A DNA stretch of 64,000 nucleotides from Rahnella sikkimica (GCF_002951615.1 NZ_CP019062.1:2356001-2420000); one strand, 5' to 3'. Positions 39,327-48,577 are shown, counted from the first letter of the stretch. The notes: generated from the sequence alone by a model not told the origin. Made by a program: numbers and translations.

Positions 39327-41273
39327 TTATTTACCCTGAATCTCAAACAGCTTGGTCTGACCGGCGACGACTGAACCGCTGGCCAGTGAAATCACACCGG
39401 TGTAATCATCGATATTGCTGACCACAACCGGGCTAATCATTGAGCGCGCGTTCGCGTTTAGGTAAACCAGATCCAGTTCCAGTACAGGCTGACCGGCAGT
39501 AACCGTTGCGCCCTCTTCAACCAGGCGGGTGAAGCCCTGGCCGTTGAGTGCAACGGTGTCGATCCCCATGTGAACCACAATTTCAGCACCGGAAGTGGTT
39601 TCCAGGCAGAACGCATGGTTGGTGTTGAAGATTTTCACCACGGTACCCGCAGCCGGAGCGACGACTGTTTTATCCGTCGGACGGATCGCGACACCATCGC
39701 CTACCGCTTTGCTGGCGAAGGCTTCATCTGGCACCTGATCCAGCGCCACGATATCACCGGTAACCGGCGAAACCAGCGTTTCAACGACCGCTTTAACGCT
39801 GTTTGGCACAGCCTGTGGAGCCGCTTTCACAAGCACTGGCGCTGCTGCGCTGCCTGCTGCAACCGGACCACGCGCCATAACTTTCTTCATGGCATCAGCC
39901 AGAGATTCAGCTTTTGCACCGACGATAACCTGAATGCTTTGTTTATTCAGACGAACAATACCGGACGCACCCAGACGTTTGCAGGCTGCATCATCAACAG
40001 TACCGGCATCTTTCACGTTCAGACGCAGACGGGTAATACAGGCATCAATGCCTTTGAAGTTATCAGACCCGCCCAGTGCGCTGATGTAGCTCACCGCCAG
40101 CTGGTTCAGACCTTCTTCGGTATTGCTGTTCGCTTCCGGTTCACCGATATGGTCGGCGTCGTCTTCACGGCCCGGCGTTTTCAGGTTGAACATGCGGATA
40201 ATCACGCTGAACAGTACGAAGTAGATGACGAAGAACACAACGCCCATCACCAGCAACATCCAGACGTTTTTACTTGCCGCCGGCAGGTTGTACATCAACG
40301 CGTAGTCAATCGCACCTGCTGAGAAGGAGAAGCCAGCGTGGATACCCAGCGCGGTTGCAATGTACAGGCTGATCCCGGTCAGGATGGCGTGGACTAAGTA
40401 CAGCAGCGGCGCAAGGAACATGAACAGGAATTCTAACGGTTCGGTCACACCGGTCAGGAATGCCGTTACCGCAACAGAAACCAGCATACCGCCCACTAAT
40501 GGACGACGCTCTTTCGGTGCAGCGAAGTACATCGCACATGCCGCGCCTGGCAGACCAAACATCATGATCGGGAAGAAGCCGGACATGAACATCCCTGCAC
40601 TGCCGTCACCCGCGTAGAAGCGGTTGATATCGCCGTGGAATACTGTGCCTGCTGCGTTAGTGAAGTCACCAATCTGGAACCATGCGATGGTGTTGAGAAC
40701 CTGATGCAGACCGGTTGGGATCAGCAAACGGTTTACGAAACCGAAGATACCTGCACCAAATGCGCCTGCACCTACGATCCACTCACCACCGGCACGGATT
40801 GCATCCTGCACCGGAGGCCAGACGTAACCGAAGATCGCGGCCAGAATCAGACAGAAGAAGCCCGTTGCGATAGGAACGAAACGTTTCCCACCGAAGAAGC
40901 TGAGGAAATCAGGAAGTTTGATATCAGACCAGCGGTTGTAAACCATACCGCCGACCAGACCCGTGATGATACCCGCCAGAACGCCCATGTTGACGGCCGG
41001 GTTGATGGTGATCATCGCTTTAGTCAGAATGAAATAACCAATACCACCGGCCAGTGCCGCAGCACCCGCGTTGTCTTTAGACCAGCTTGATGCCACACCA
41101 ATAGCAAAAATCAGGGCCAGGTTATCGAAGATCCCGCCACCGGCTTGCGCGATGAACGGCATATTAAGAAGATCAGGCTGACCAAAACGCAGCAGTAGCG
41201 CCGCGACCGGCAGTACGGCTATCGGCAGCTGAAGTGCTCTGCCTAAACGCTGAAAGAATCCAAGAATATTCAC
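39327..41273 (-). CDS. nagE: N-acetylglucosamine PTS permease NagE (EIICBA)
   Basis: Imports GlcNAc and phosphorylates it to GlcNAc-6-P. The 648 residues hold, in order, an EIIC membrane domain (1-~370), an EIIB domain with the phosphocysteine in IDACITRLRLNVKD (about 408-421), and an EIIA domain with VHMGIDTVALNGQGF, where His accepts the phosphate from HPr. An Ala/Pro linker joins B and A. It is transcribed divergently from nagB, with two NagC operators and a CRP site between them. Confidence 0.98.
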   Translation of the reverse strand: MNILGFFQRLGRALQLPIAVLPVAALLLRFGQPDLLNMPFIAQAGGGIFDNLALIFAIGVASSWSKDNAGAAALAGGIGYFILTKAMITINPAVNMGVLAGIITGLVGGMVYNRWSDIKLPDFLSFFGGKRFVPIATGFFCLILAAIFGYVWPPVQDAIRAGGEWIVGAGAFGAGIFGFVNRLLIPTGLHQVLNTIAWFQIGDFTNAAGTVFHGDINRFYAGDGSAGMFMSGFFPIMMFGLPGAACAMYFAAPKERRPLVGGMLVSVAVTAFLTGVTEPLEFLFMFLAPLLYLVHAILTGISLYIATALGIHAGFSFSAGAIDYALMYNLPAASKNVWMLLVMGVVFFVIYFVLFSVIIRMFNLKTPGREDDADHIGEPEANSNTEEGLNQLAVSYISALGGSDNFKGIDACITRLRLNVKDAGTVDDAACKRLGASGIVRLNKQSIQVIVGAKAESLADAMKKVMARGPVAAGSAAAPVLVKAAPQAVPNSVKAVVETLVSPVTGDIVALDQVPDEAFASKAVGDGVAIRPTDKTVVAPAAGTVVKIFNTNHAFCLETTSGAEIVVHMGIDTVALNGQGFTRLVEEGATVTAGQPVLELDLVYLNANARSMISPVVVSNIDDYTGVISLASGSVVAGQTKLFEIQGK

Positions 41274-41398
41274 ATTTCCCCCTATCCGCCGCCAGGCGAA
41301 TCACCTAAGTAGTTTAATTAGTATGGTTACTACCTTTACTTACCGTTCCGATTTAACCGACTGCACTTATAACTAACAGCACTGCGAGTGTAAAAAGA

Positions 41399-41420
41399 TT
41401 ATTTCGTATCGCAAATTAAA
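41399..41420. promoter_or_regulatory. NagC operator on the nagE side
   Basis: TTATTTCGTATCGCAAATTA has the inverted, A/T-ended form of the E. coli nagE NagC box and is nearly identical to it. Its centre is about 94 bp from the centre of the second NagC site, close to nine helical turns, as needed for the repression loop described in E. coli. Confidence 0.85.
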
Positions 41421-41431
41421 ACCTCTCTTTT

Positions 41432-41447
41432 TGTGAGAAATGTCACC
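41432..41447. promoter_or_regulatory. CRP site between nagE and nagB
   Basis: TGTGAGAAATGTCACC matches TGTGA-N6-TCACA at nine of ten positions and is framed by TTTTT and AAAAA. It sits between the two NagC boxes, so cAMP-CRP can activate both directions and bend the loop. Confidence 0.85.
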
Positions 41448-41492
41448 AAAAAGAGGTCATAACATGCCATCAGACTGGTCAACACACAAAAC

Positions 41493-41515
41493 TTATTTTA
41501 TCATTAAAAAAATCT
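41493..41515. promoter_or_regulatory. NagC operator on the nagB side
   Basis: TTATTTTATCATTAAAAAAA within this stretch corresponds closely to the E. coli nagB NagC box (high-affinity site). Paired with the site at 41399-41420 it should repress nagE and nagBACD until GlcNAc-6-P is present. Confidence 0.85.
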
Positions 41516-41610
41516 AGACGGCATTGTGCCAGTCATAAACCGCCACGGTGGTTTACGCTTAACAAGACCGCCTTTGAACTGACGAACTTAGTTTTTACTT
41601 TGACTACGTA

Positions 41611-41733
41611 TATCCGCAGTCATTGACGTTGCAGGAAGGCAGCAATCGAGTGAATCCCGATGAGCTTACACAGGTAAGTGATTCGGGTGAGTCAAAGCAG
41701 CCAACGCATCTGCAGCGTCAAGGACAAAGGATA
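41611..41733. repeat. ~122-bp imperfect palindromic repeat, copy A (upstream of nagB)
   Basis: TATCC at 41611 pairs with GGATA at 41729-41733; TTGACGTTGCAG pairs with CTGCAGCGTCAA further in; the centre has CTTAC-ACAG-GTAAG and flanking CCCGA/TCGGG. A diverged second copy lies at 42583-42704. It is transcribed in the nagB leader and ends 39 nt before the start codon. It resembles dispersed palindromic elements of Enterobacterales intergenic regions; the family name is not established here. Confidence 0.7.
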
Positions 41734-41772
41734 TCAACAGTATATTCAATATTCTGAAACTAGAGGTACGTG

Positions 41773-42573
41773 ATGAGACTTATTCCTTTAAACACCACCA
41801 CTGAAGTTGGCAAATGGGCAGCACGTCATATCGTTGAACGTATTAACACCTTCAAACCCACTGCCGACCGCCCGTTCATTTTGGGCTTACCTACCGGTGG
41901 TACCCCCCTCGAAGCTTACAAACATTTAATCGCCATGCATAAAGCAGGCCAGGTTAGCTTCAAGAACGTCGTGACTTTCAACATGGATGAATATGTTGGC
42001 TTACCGCAGGAACACCCTGAGAGCTACCATACCTTCATGTACAAAAACTTCTTTGATCACGTTGATATTCCACGCGAAAACATCAACCTGCTGAATGGTA
42101 ATGCACCTGACGTCAACGAAGAATGCCGCCAGTACGAAGCCAAAATTAAGTCTTACGGTAAAATTCACCTGTTTATGGGTGGCGTAGGCAACGACGGTCA
42201 CATTGCCTTCAACGAACCGGCATCCTCACTGGCTTCCCGCACCCGTATCAAAACCCTGACACACGAAACCCGTATCGCAAACTCACGTTTCTTCGACAAT
42301 GACGTCTCTCTGGTGCCAAAATACGCCCTGACCGTTGGTGTGGGTACACTGCTTGATGCAGAAGAAGTGATGATTCTGGTGACCGGCCACGCGAAGGCTC
42401 AGGCGCTCGAAGCCGCTGTCGAAGGCAACATCAACCACATGTGGACAATCAGTTGTCTGCAATTGCACGCAAAAGCCGTTATGGTGTGTGATGAACCGTC
42501 CACCATGGAACTGAAAGTCAAAACTGTTAAATATTTCCGCGAGTTAGAAGCGGAAAATATGAAAAATCTTTAA
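41773..42573 (+). CDS. nagB: glucosamine-6-phosphate deaminase NagB
   Basis: Converts glucosamine-6-P to fructose-6-P and ammonia, the last step of amino-sugar breakdown. I start at the ATG giving [17 protein letters not shown] and 266 residues, the E. coli length; a GTG one codon earlier is possible. [12 protein letters not shown] binds phosphate, [10 protein letters not shown] contains the catalytic Asp, and [13 protein letters not shown] the ring-opening His. It leads nagBACD; a palindromic repeat separates it from nagA. Confidence 0.98.
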   Translation: MRLIPLNTTTEVGKWAARHIVERINTFKPTADRPFILGLPTGGTPLEAYKHLIAMHKAGQVSFKNVVTFNMDEYVGLPQEHPESYHTFMYKNFFDHVDIPRENINLLNGNAPDVNEECRQYEAKIKSYGKIHLFMGGVGNDGHIAFNEPASSLASRTRIKTLTHETRIANSRFFDNDVSLVPKYALTVGVGTLLDAEEVMILVTGHAKAQALEAAVEGNINHMWTISCLQLHAKAVMVCDEPSTMELKVKTVKYFRELEAENMKNL

Positions 42574-42582
42574 CAAAAATTA

Positions 42583-42704
42583 TGCCCAAAGCCAGTCGCG
42601 TTGCGGCAAGGCGGCAACGAAGCGAATCTTCGAGAGCTTACTGAAGTAAGTGACCGAAGTGAGTAAGGCGGCCAACGCAGCAGCAGCGTGACTGGTGAAG
42701 GGCA
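42583..42704. repeat. ~122-bp imperfect palindromic repeat, copy B (nagB-nagA gap)
   Basis: TGCCC (42583) pairs with GGGCA (42700-42704), and GCCAGTCGCG with CGTGACTGG; the centre is CTTAC-TGAA-GTAAG. It shares the internal GAATC..CGA, GCTTAC, GTAAGTGA, GTGAGT and GGCCAACGCA-like blocks with copy A, in the same order and at nearly the same spacing, while the outer stem bases differ yet still pair. It ends 18 nt before nagA and could form an mRNA hairpin that tunes nagB over nagA. Confidence 0.7.
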
Positions 42705-42722
42705 AGCGAACGAGGGGGCATG

Positions 42723-43862
42723 ATGTACGCATTGATTAACGGCCGGATCTATACCGGCCACGACGTTCTGGATAACCACGCGGTCGTGATTGCCGATGGC
42801 AAAATCGAACGTGTTTGCGCGGTCAGCGAGCTGCCGGACAATGTGGAAACCCGCGATCTGGACGGTGCCATTCTTGCCCCCGGATTTATCGACCTGCAAC
42901 TTAATGGTTGTGGCGGCGTGCAGTTCAACGATTCACTGGAAGCAATTTCCGTAGAAACGTTAGAAATCATGCAGAAAGCCAACGAAAAATCCGGCTGTAC
43001 CAGTTTCTTACCGACGCTGATCACCTGTAGCGATGACTACATGAAGCACGGCGTCAGCGTAATGCGCACGTATCTGAAAAAATATCCTCATCAGGCGCTG
43101 GGTCTGCATCTTGAAGGCCCGTATCTGAGCCCGTTGAAAAAAGGCACTCACAATCCGGCCTTTATCCGTAAGCCTGACGACGCCATGATTGATTTTCTGT
43201 GTGAAAACGCCGATGTCATCACGCAGCTCACGCTTGCGCCGGAACAGGTTGAAGCCCGCTATATCCGCCAGCTGCGCGCGGCCGGTATTGTGATTTCCGC
43301 CGGTCATTCCAATTCGACGTATGCCGAAGCCCGCGCCGGTTTTGCGGCCGGTATCAGCTTCGCAACGCACCTTTATAATGCAATGCCGGCAATTACGGGT
43401 CGTCAGCCTGGCCTGATTGGTGCAATCTTCGATACGCCGGAAGTGTATACCGGTGTGATTGCCGATGGTTTGCATGTCGATTATGCCAATATCCGCAGCG
43501 CGAAAAAGCTCAAAGGCGAGAAACTGGTGCTGGTCACCGATGCCACAGCGCCAGCGGGTGCGAATATTGATGAGTTCATTTTTGCCGGTAAAACAATATA
43601 CTACCGAGACGGACTCTGTGTGGACGAAAACGGAACACTGAGCGGCTCTGCGCTGACCATGATCGAAGCGGTTCAAAATAGCGTCGAACATGTCGGCATT
43701 GCACTGGATGAAACGCTGCGTATGGCATCGCTTTATCCGGCCCGCGCGATTGGCCTAGACGGCCAACTGGGCAGCATTGAAGCAGGCAAAGTCGCCAACC
43801 TCACCGCGTTCACTCATGATTTCAAAATCACAAAAACTATCGTTAATGGTGACGAAGTTTAA
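42723..43862 (+). CDS. nagA: N-acetylglucosamine-6-phosphate deacetylase NagA
   Basis: Removes acetate from GlcNAc-6-P, making glucosamine-6-P for NagB and depleting the NagC inducer. Amidohydrolase-fold motifs are [45 protein letters not shown], and [15 protein letters not shown] with the catalytic Asp. I use the second ATG ([12 protein letters not shown]), 8 nt after GAGGG, giving 379 residues; the first ATG at 42720 is equally possible. Confidence 0.97.
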   Translation: MYALINGRIYTGHDVLDNHAVVIADGKIERVCAVSELPDNVETRDLDGAILAPGFIDLQLNGCGGVQFNDSLEAISVETLEIMQKANEKSGCTSFLPTLITCSDDYMKHGVSVMRTYLKKYPHQALGLHLEGPYLSPLKKGTHNPAFIRKPDDAMIDFLCENADVITQLTLAPEQVEARYIRQLRAAGIVISAGHSNSTYAEARAGFAAGISFATHLYNAMPAITGRQPGLIGAIFDTPEVYTGVIADGLHVDYANIRSAKKLKGEKLVLVTDATAPAGANIDEFIFAGKTIYYRDGLCVDENGTLSGSALTMIEAVQNSVEHVGIALDETLRMASLYPARAIGLDGQLGSIEAGKVANLTAFTHDFKITKTIVNGDEV

Positions 43863-43882
43863 TTGAGCGGATAAAAGTATTG

Positions 43883-45106
43883 ATGACAACTGGCGGACAG
43901 CAGGCACAAATCGGCAACGTTGATCTGGTTAAGCAGTTAAACGGCGCGGCGGTTTACCGCCTGATTGACCAACAAGGGCCCATTTCGCGCATTCAAATCG
44001 CCGACATGAGCCAGTTAGCGCCCGCCAGTGTCACCAAGATTACCCGACAGTTACTCGAGCGCGGTCTGATCAAAGAAGTGGATCAGCAGGCCTCCACCGG
44101 CGGTCGCCGCGCCATTTCTATCATCACCGAAACCCGCCCTTTTCATACCATCGCCGTTCGTCTTGGCCGCCATGATGCGACCATCACGCTCTACGATCTC
44201 AGTGCCAAATCACTGGCCGAGCAGCACTATTCGCTGCCCGAACGCACTCAGGAAACCCTTGAGAACGCCTTGTTTGAGGCGATCGCGCAATTTATCGAGC
44301 TCAATCAACGTAAAATTCGTGAGCTGATTGCCATTTCAGTCATCCTGCCGGGTCTGGTCGATCCGAATAAAGGCATCGTCCGTTATATGCCGCATATCAG
44401 CGTTGGCGCGTGGAAATTAGTGGATGCACTGGAAGCCAGATTCAAAGTCACCAGCTTTGTCGGCCACGATATCCGCAGTCTGGCCCTCGCCGAGCATTAT
44501 TTTGGTGCAACCCGCGACTGTCAGGACTCCATTTTGGTTCGTCTGCATCGCGGAACCGGCGCGGGGATCATCGTTAATGGACAGATTTTCCTCGGCAGTA
44601 ACGGCAACGTAGGCGAAATTGGCCACATTCAGATCGACCCGCTGGGCGAACGGTGCCACTGCGGCAATTTTGGCTGTCTGGAAACCGTCGCGGCAAATGG
44701 CGCAATTGAAAATCGTGTGCGTCACCTGCTCACGCAAGGCTACGCCAGCAAACTCAGCCTGAACGACTGCTCAATTTCAGCTATCTGTAAGGCGGCCAAT
44801 CGTCATGATGCGCTGGCAACAGAAGTAATTGACCACGTAGGCCGTCAACTCGGCAAAGCCGTTTCCATTGCCATCAACCTGTTTAACCCGCAAAAAGTGG
44901 TGATCGCCGGCGAAATTACCGAAGCGGATAAAGTCCTGCTTCCGGCCATTCAGAATTGTATTAATGCGCAGGTTTTAAAAGACTTCCGCCGCAATTTACC
45001 GGTTGTGACTTCTTTGCTTAACCATCAGTCCGCAATTGGCGCGTTTGCGCTGGTCAAACGGGCTATGCTGAATGGCGTTCTGTTGCAGCGTCTGATGGAA
45101 AATTAA
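43883..45106 (+). CDS. nagC: NagC, ROK-family repressor of amino-sugar genes
   Basis: Represses nag genes and binds GlcNAc-6-P as inducer. The N-terminal winged helix contains QIADMSQLAPASVTKITRQLLERGLI; the ROK sugar-binding domain follows, with GTGAGIIVNG and the zinc motif CHCGNFGCLE. The ATG at 43883 gives 407 residues starting MTTGGQQAQIGNVDLVKQ, close to E. coli; a TTG one codon upstream is less likely. It lies 20 nt after nagA, so it is autoregulated through the nagB promoter. Confidence 0.97.
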   Translation: MTTGGQQAQIGNVDLVKQLNGAAVYRLIDQQGPISRIQIADMSQLAPASVTKITRQLLERGLIKEVDQQASTGGRRAISIITETRPFHTIAVRLGRHDATITLYDLSAKSLAEQHYSLPERTQETLENALFEAIAQFIELNQRKIRELIAISVILPGLVDPNKGIVRYMPHISVGAWKLVDALEARFKVTSFVGHDIRSLALAEHYFGATRDCQDSILVRLHRGTGAGIIVNGQIFLGSNGNVGEIGHIQIDPLGERCHCGNFGCLETVAANGAIENRVRHLLTQGYASKLSLNDCSISAICKAANRHDALATEVIDHVGRQLGKAVSIAINLFNPQKVVIAGEITEADKVLLPAIQNCINAQVLKDFRRNLPVVTSLLNHQSAIGAFALVKRAMLNGVLLQRLMEN

Positions 45107-45163
45107 GACGTGCTATAGTAATGGGCTGCCAGGAATGGGGCTGAAAATGTGGGTTTGGAAATC

Positions 45164-45916
45164 ATGACAATAAAGAATGTAATCTGTGACATTGATGGCG
45201 TGCTGTTGCACGACAACACTGCGGTGCCGGGTGCCGATCGCTTTCTGGCCCGAATTCAGGAACAGGGAATGCCTCTGGTCATTCTCACCAACTACCCTTC
45301 CCAAACCGCTCAGGATCTGGCAAACCGCTTCAGCGCTGCCGGCCTTGAAGTGCCGGAAAGTGCGTTCTTCACGTCTGCGATGGCGACGGCTGATTTTCTG
45401 AAACGTCAGGAAGGAAAAAAAGCCTACGTCGTGGGTGAAGGCGCGTTGATTCATGAGTTATATAAAGCGGGTTTCACCATCACAGACATCAACCCTGATT
45501 TTGTGATCGTCGGCGAAACGCGTTCTTACAACTGGGATATGATCCATAAAGCGGCGTATTTCGTGGCAAACGGCGCGCGCTTTATTGCGACAAACCCGGA
45601 TAATCACGGGCACGGTTTCGTTCCGGCCTGCGGCGCGTTATGTGCGCCGATTGAGAAAATCACCGGGCGTAAGCCGTTTTATGTCGGTAAACCGAGCCCG
45701 TGGATAATTCGTTCCGCATTGAACAAGATGCAGGCCCACTCAGAAGGCACGGTCATCGTTGGCGATAACCTGCGGACTGACATTCTGGCCGGTTTTCAGG
45801 CGGGTCTGGAAACTATTCTGGTGCTGAGCGGCGTTTCTTCGCTGAATGATATTGAAGGAATGCCTTTCCGCCCGACCTGGATTTACCCTTCCGTGGCCGA
45901 TATCGATATCATCTGA
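45164..45916 (+). CDS. nagD: HAD-family nucleotide/sugar phosphatase NagD
   Basis: Haloacid-dehalogenase phosphatase of the NagD subfamily, active on nucleoside monophosphates in vitro; its role in amino-sugar metabolism is unsettled. CDIDGVLLHDN has the nucleophile Asp, LTNYPSQT is motif II, and IVGDNLRTDILAG motif IV. The ATG giving MTIKNVICDIDG yields 250 residues as in E. coli. It is the last gene of nagBACD and is followed by a terminator. Confidence 0.97.
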   Translation: MTIKNVICDIDGVLLHDNTAVPGADRFLARIQEQGMPLVILTNYPSQTAQDLANRFSAAGLEVPESAFFTSAMATADFLKRQEGKKAYVVGEGALIHELYKAGFTITDINPDFVIVGETRSYNWDMIHKAAYFVANGARFIATNPDNHGHGFVPACGALCAPIEKITGRKPFYVGKPSPWIIRSALNKMQAHSEGTVIVGDNLRTDILAGFQAGLETILVLSGVSSLNDIEGMPFRPTWIYPSVADIDII

Positions 45917-46278
45917 CAGTGGCGGGTAAGCCTGTGAAAACGAGTCTGGATCCACCTTCAGGCTCGTTTTTTTTTGCTTTTCTGACTGATTTTTATCCAA
46001 TTTTTCGTTTTTTTGAATTCCCCACAATTTTTCGGCATTAAATTGATAATTCATCAATGAAATCGACATTTAACTGAATATCCGCTAACAAACCACCCTC
46101 ACGAACATACTATTTATCAGAAGAGCGTTAAACCACTTGCACAACATGGGGGTTATGACGCATTTTCATAGTCAGCAACGCAACAAAGCCTGACTAAAAC
46201 TGAAAGAACGGCAACGTTGATCCTCATTCGTAAACATAAAAATGACAGCCAGAGAAACGTCGTTAGGGAGATAGAAAT
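45917..46278. other. nagD-asnB intergenic region
   Basis: A 362-nt gap: the nagD terminator at its start, then AT-rich sequence presumably holding the asnB promoter. I see no clear operator or small gene. Confidence 0.5.
45937..45975 (+). terminator. nagBACD intrinsic terminator
   Basis: AAAACGAG and CTCGTTTT pair, with inner CTG/CAG pairing, and are followed by a long T run 20 nt after the nagD stop. Confidence 0.88.
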
Positions 46279-47943
46279 ATGTGTTCAATTTTCGGTGTGC
46301 TCGATATCAAAACTGACTCCATCGAGCTGCGCAAAAAAGCGCTGGAACTTTCGCGCCTGATGCGTCACCGCGGGCCAGACTGGTCCGGCGTGTTCGCCAG
46401 CGACAAAGCGATTCTGTCGCATGAACGTCTGTCGATTGTCGACGTGAACAACGGCGCACAGCCTCTGTACAACGCAGCACATACCCACGTTCTGGCTGTT
46501 AACGGCGAAATCTACAACCATCAGGCTCTGCGCGCTGAATTGGGCGACAAGTATGAGTTTCAGACCGCGTCTGACTGCGAAGTCATTCTGGCGCTGTATC
46601 AGGAGAAAGGCCCGGCGTTCCTCGATGAACTGCAAGGCATGTTCGCCTTCATTCTGTATGACACAGAAAAAGACGCGTACCTGATTGGCCGCGACCATTT
46701 GGGCATCATCCCGCTGTACATGGGTTATGACGAACACGGCAACATGTACGTGGCGTCAGAAATGAAAGCGCTGGTGCCGGTTTGCCGCACCATCAAAGAA
46801 TTCCCGGCAGGCAGCTATCTTTGGAGTCAGGACGGCGAAATTCGTGAATATTACCACCGTGACTGGTTCGATTTCGAAAACGTTAAAGACAACGTCACTG
46901 ACGCTGCGGCACTGAAAGATGCGCTGGAAGAATCCGTAAAAAGTCATCTGATGTCTGACGTGCCTTATGGCGTGCTGCTGTCCGGTGGCCTGGATTCCTC
47001 CGTTATTTCAGCGATTACCAAGAAATTTGCCGGTCGCCGTATTGAAGATAAAGATCAGAGCGAGGCCTGGTGGCCGCAACTGCACTCCTTTGCTGTCGGC
47101 CTGGAAGGTTCCCCGGATCTGCGCGCCGCTCAGGAAGTCGCGAACCATTTAGGCACCGTGCACCATGAAATTCATTTCACCGTGCAGGAAGGTCTGGATG
47201 CCATCCGCGACGTGATTTATCACATCGAAACTTACGACGTGACCACCATTCGTGCGTCAACGCCGATGTATCTGATGTCCCGTAAGATCAAAGCGATGGG
47301 CATCAAGATGGTGTTGTCCGGCGAAGGTGCGGACGAAGTGCTGGGCGGTTACCTGTACTTCCATAAAGCGCCGAACGCGAAAGAATTCCACGAAGAAACC
47401 GTGCGTAAATTGTTGGCCCTGCACATGTATGACTGTGCCCGTGCCAACAAAGCGATGTCGGCCTGGGGTGTGGAAGCCCGCGTACCGTTCCTGGATAAAA
47501 AATTCCTCGACGTCGCAATGCGTCTCAACCCGAAAGACAAAATGTGCGGCAACGGCAAGATGGAAAAACATATCCTGCGTGAATGTTTTGAATCTTACCT
47601 GCCACACAGCGTTGCATGGCGTCAGAAAGAACAGTTCTCTGATGGTGTGGGCTACAGCTGGATCGACACTTTAAAAGAAGTCGCGTCTCAGCAGATTACC
47701 GATCAACAGCTCGAAACGGCGCATTTCCGTTTCCCGTACAACACGCCAACGTCAAAAGAAGGCTACCTGTACCGCACCATTTTCGAAGAGCTGTTCTCGG
47801 TGCCAAGCGCGGCAGAATGTGTGCCTGGCGGCCCGTCAGTAGCGTGCTCTTCGGCAAAAGCCATCGAATGGGATGAAGCGTTCAAAAACATGGACGACCC
47901 TTCTGGCCGTGCTGTTGGCGTGCATCAGTCCGCGTATAAATAA
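46279..47943 (+). CDS. asnB: asparagine synthetase B (glutamine-hydrolysing)
   Basis: Makes asparagine from aspartate, ATP and glutamine. MCSIFGVLDIK provides the N-terminal nucleophile Cys2 of a class II amidotransferase, RHRGPDWSG and NGEIYNH bind glutamine, and YGVLLSGGLDSSVISA is the PP-loop of the synthetase domain. It has 554 residues, as in E. coli. GGGAG lies before the ATG, and a terminator follows. It sits in the conserved slot between nagD and the tRNA cluster. Confidence 0.98.
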   Translation: MCSIFGVLDIKTDSIELRKKALELSRLMRHRGPDWSGVFASDKAILSHERLSIVDVNNGAQPLYNAAHTHVLAVNGEIYNHQALRAELGDKYEFQTASDCEVILALYQEKGPAFLDELQGMFAFILYDTEKDAYLIGRDHLGIIPLYMGYDEHGNMYVASEMKALVPVCRTIKEFPAGSYLWSQDGEIREYYHRDWFDFENVKDNVTDAAALKDALEESVKSHLMSDVPYGVLLSGGLDSSVISAITKKFAGRRIEDKDQSEAWWPQLHSFAVGLEGSPDLRAAQEVANHLGTVHHEIHFTVQEGLDAIRDVIYHIETYDVTTIRASTPMYLMSRKIKAMGIKMVLSGEGADEVLGGYLYFHKAPNAKEFHEETVRKLLALHMYDCARANKAMSAWGVEARVPFLDKKFLDVAMRLNPKDKMCGNGKMEKHILRECFESYLPHSVAWRQKEQFSDGVGYSWIDTLKEVASQQITDQQLETAHFRFPYNTPTSKEGYLYRTIFEELFSVPSAAECVPGGPSVACSSAKAIEWDEAFKNMDDPSGRAVGVHQSAYK

Positions 47944-47971
47944 GTGCTTTACCAGTAAATCTCCTTGTTGC

Positions 47972-47999
47972 AAACGGGCCTGTTTTGGCCCGTTTTTTT
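47972..47999 (+). terminator. asnB intrinsic terminator
   Basis: AAACGGGCC and GGCCCGTTT pair around TGTTTT, followed by a T run. Confidence 0.92.
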
Positions 48000-48103
48000 A
48001 TGGAGAAAGCCAGCAAAAATAATGTGTTTTGCCCAATTAATCACCAGAGTGGTTATAAGCCAGACAAATGGACGCTCTCACGCCTTTTTCTCCAAAAAAG
48101 GTG

Positions 48104-48132
48104 TTGACGCAAAACGGTCATATACGCATAAT
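48104..48132 (+). promoter_or_regulatory. promoter of the tRNA cluster
   Basis: TTGACG, 17 nt, CATAAT, followed by the G+C-rich discriminator GCGCCCCGC. The discriminator is the mark of a promoter under stringent (ppGpp) control. The first tRNA begins about 32 nt downstream of the likely start site. Confidence 0.85.
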
Positions 48133-48171
48133 GCGCCCCGCAACGCCGATGAAGGTAGCGCGAAAAAAGAT

Positions 48172-48248
48172 GGCTACGTAGCTCAGTTGGTTAGAGCACA
48201 TCACTCATAATGATGGGGTCACAGGTTCGAATCCCGTCGTAGCCACCA
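48172..48248 (+). tRNA. metT: tRNA-Met(CAU), elongator, copy 1
   Basis: A 77-nt cloverleaf with an encoded CCA: acceptor GGCTACG/CGTAGCC, anticodon CAT at 48206-48208 in loop CTCATAA, T-arm GGTTCGAATCC. It matches E. coli metT in order and type. Confidence 0.97.
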
Positions 48249-48255
48249 TCTTTTT

Positions 48256-48340
48256 GCGGGAGTGGCGAAATTGGTAGACGCACTAGATTTAGGTTCTAGC
48301 GCCGCAAGGTGTGCGAGTTCAAGTCTCGCCTCCCGCACCA
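48256..48340 (+). tRNA. leuW: tRNA-Leu(UAG)
   Basis: An 85-nt class II tRNA with a long variable arm and encoded CCA: acceptor GCGGGAG/CTCCCGC, anticodon loop TTTAGGT (anticodon TAG). It corresponds to leuW. Confidence 0.97.
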
Positions 48341-48363
48341 TTTCATCGAGTCGGCAGCACAGT

Positions 48364-48438
48364 TGGGGTATCGCCAAGCGGTAAGGCACTGGTTTTTGAT
48401 ACCAGCATTCCCAGGTTCGAATCCTGGTACCCCAGCCA
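48364..48438 (+). tRNA. glnU: tRNA-Gln(UUG), copy 1
   Basis: A 75-nt cloverleaf, acceptor TGGGGTA/TACCCCA, anticodon loop TTTTGAT (TTG), with T-stem CCAGG/CCTGG. It is one of three Gln tRNA genes here. Confidence 0.96.
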
Positions 48439-48502
48439 TTTTCTTATCTCTCACGGTTTTATTGTGAAAGTGAGGAAAATCCAGTTTGAGAAGTTGTACT
48501 GT

Positions 48503-48577
48503 TGGGGTATCGCCAAGCGGTAAGGCACTGGTTTTTGATACCAGCATACCCTGGTTCGAATCCAGGTACCCCAGCCA
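48503..48577 (+). tRNA. glnW: tRNA-Gln(UUG), copy 2
   Basis: Nearly identical to copy 1, but the T-stem reads CCTGG/CCAGG, a compensated base-pair swap that keeps the fold. Anticodon TTG. Confidence 0.96.

Larger units (their letters stand above)
41274..41772. other. nagE-nagB divergent control region
   Basis: A 499-nt region with two NagC sites, a CRP site and, nearer nagB, a ~122-bp palindromic repeat (all listed). No coding frame is visible. Confidence 0.8.

Noticed and set aside
41521..41560. Inverted repeat TAAACC...GGTTTA near the nagB promoter
   Set aside because: Pairing is short and imperfect, with no T run or known site; likely chance.
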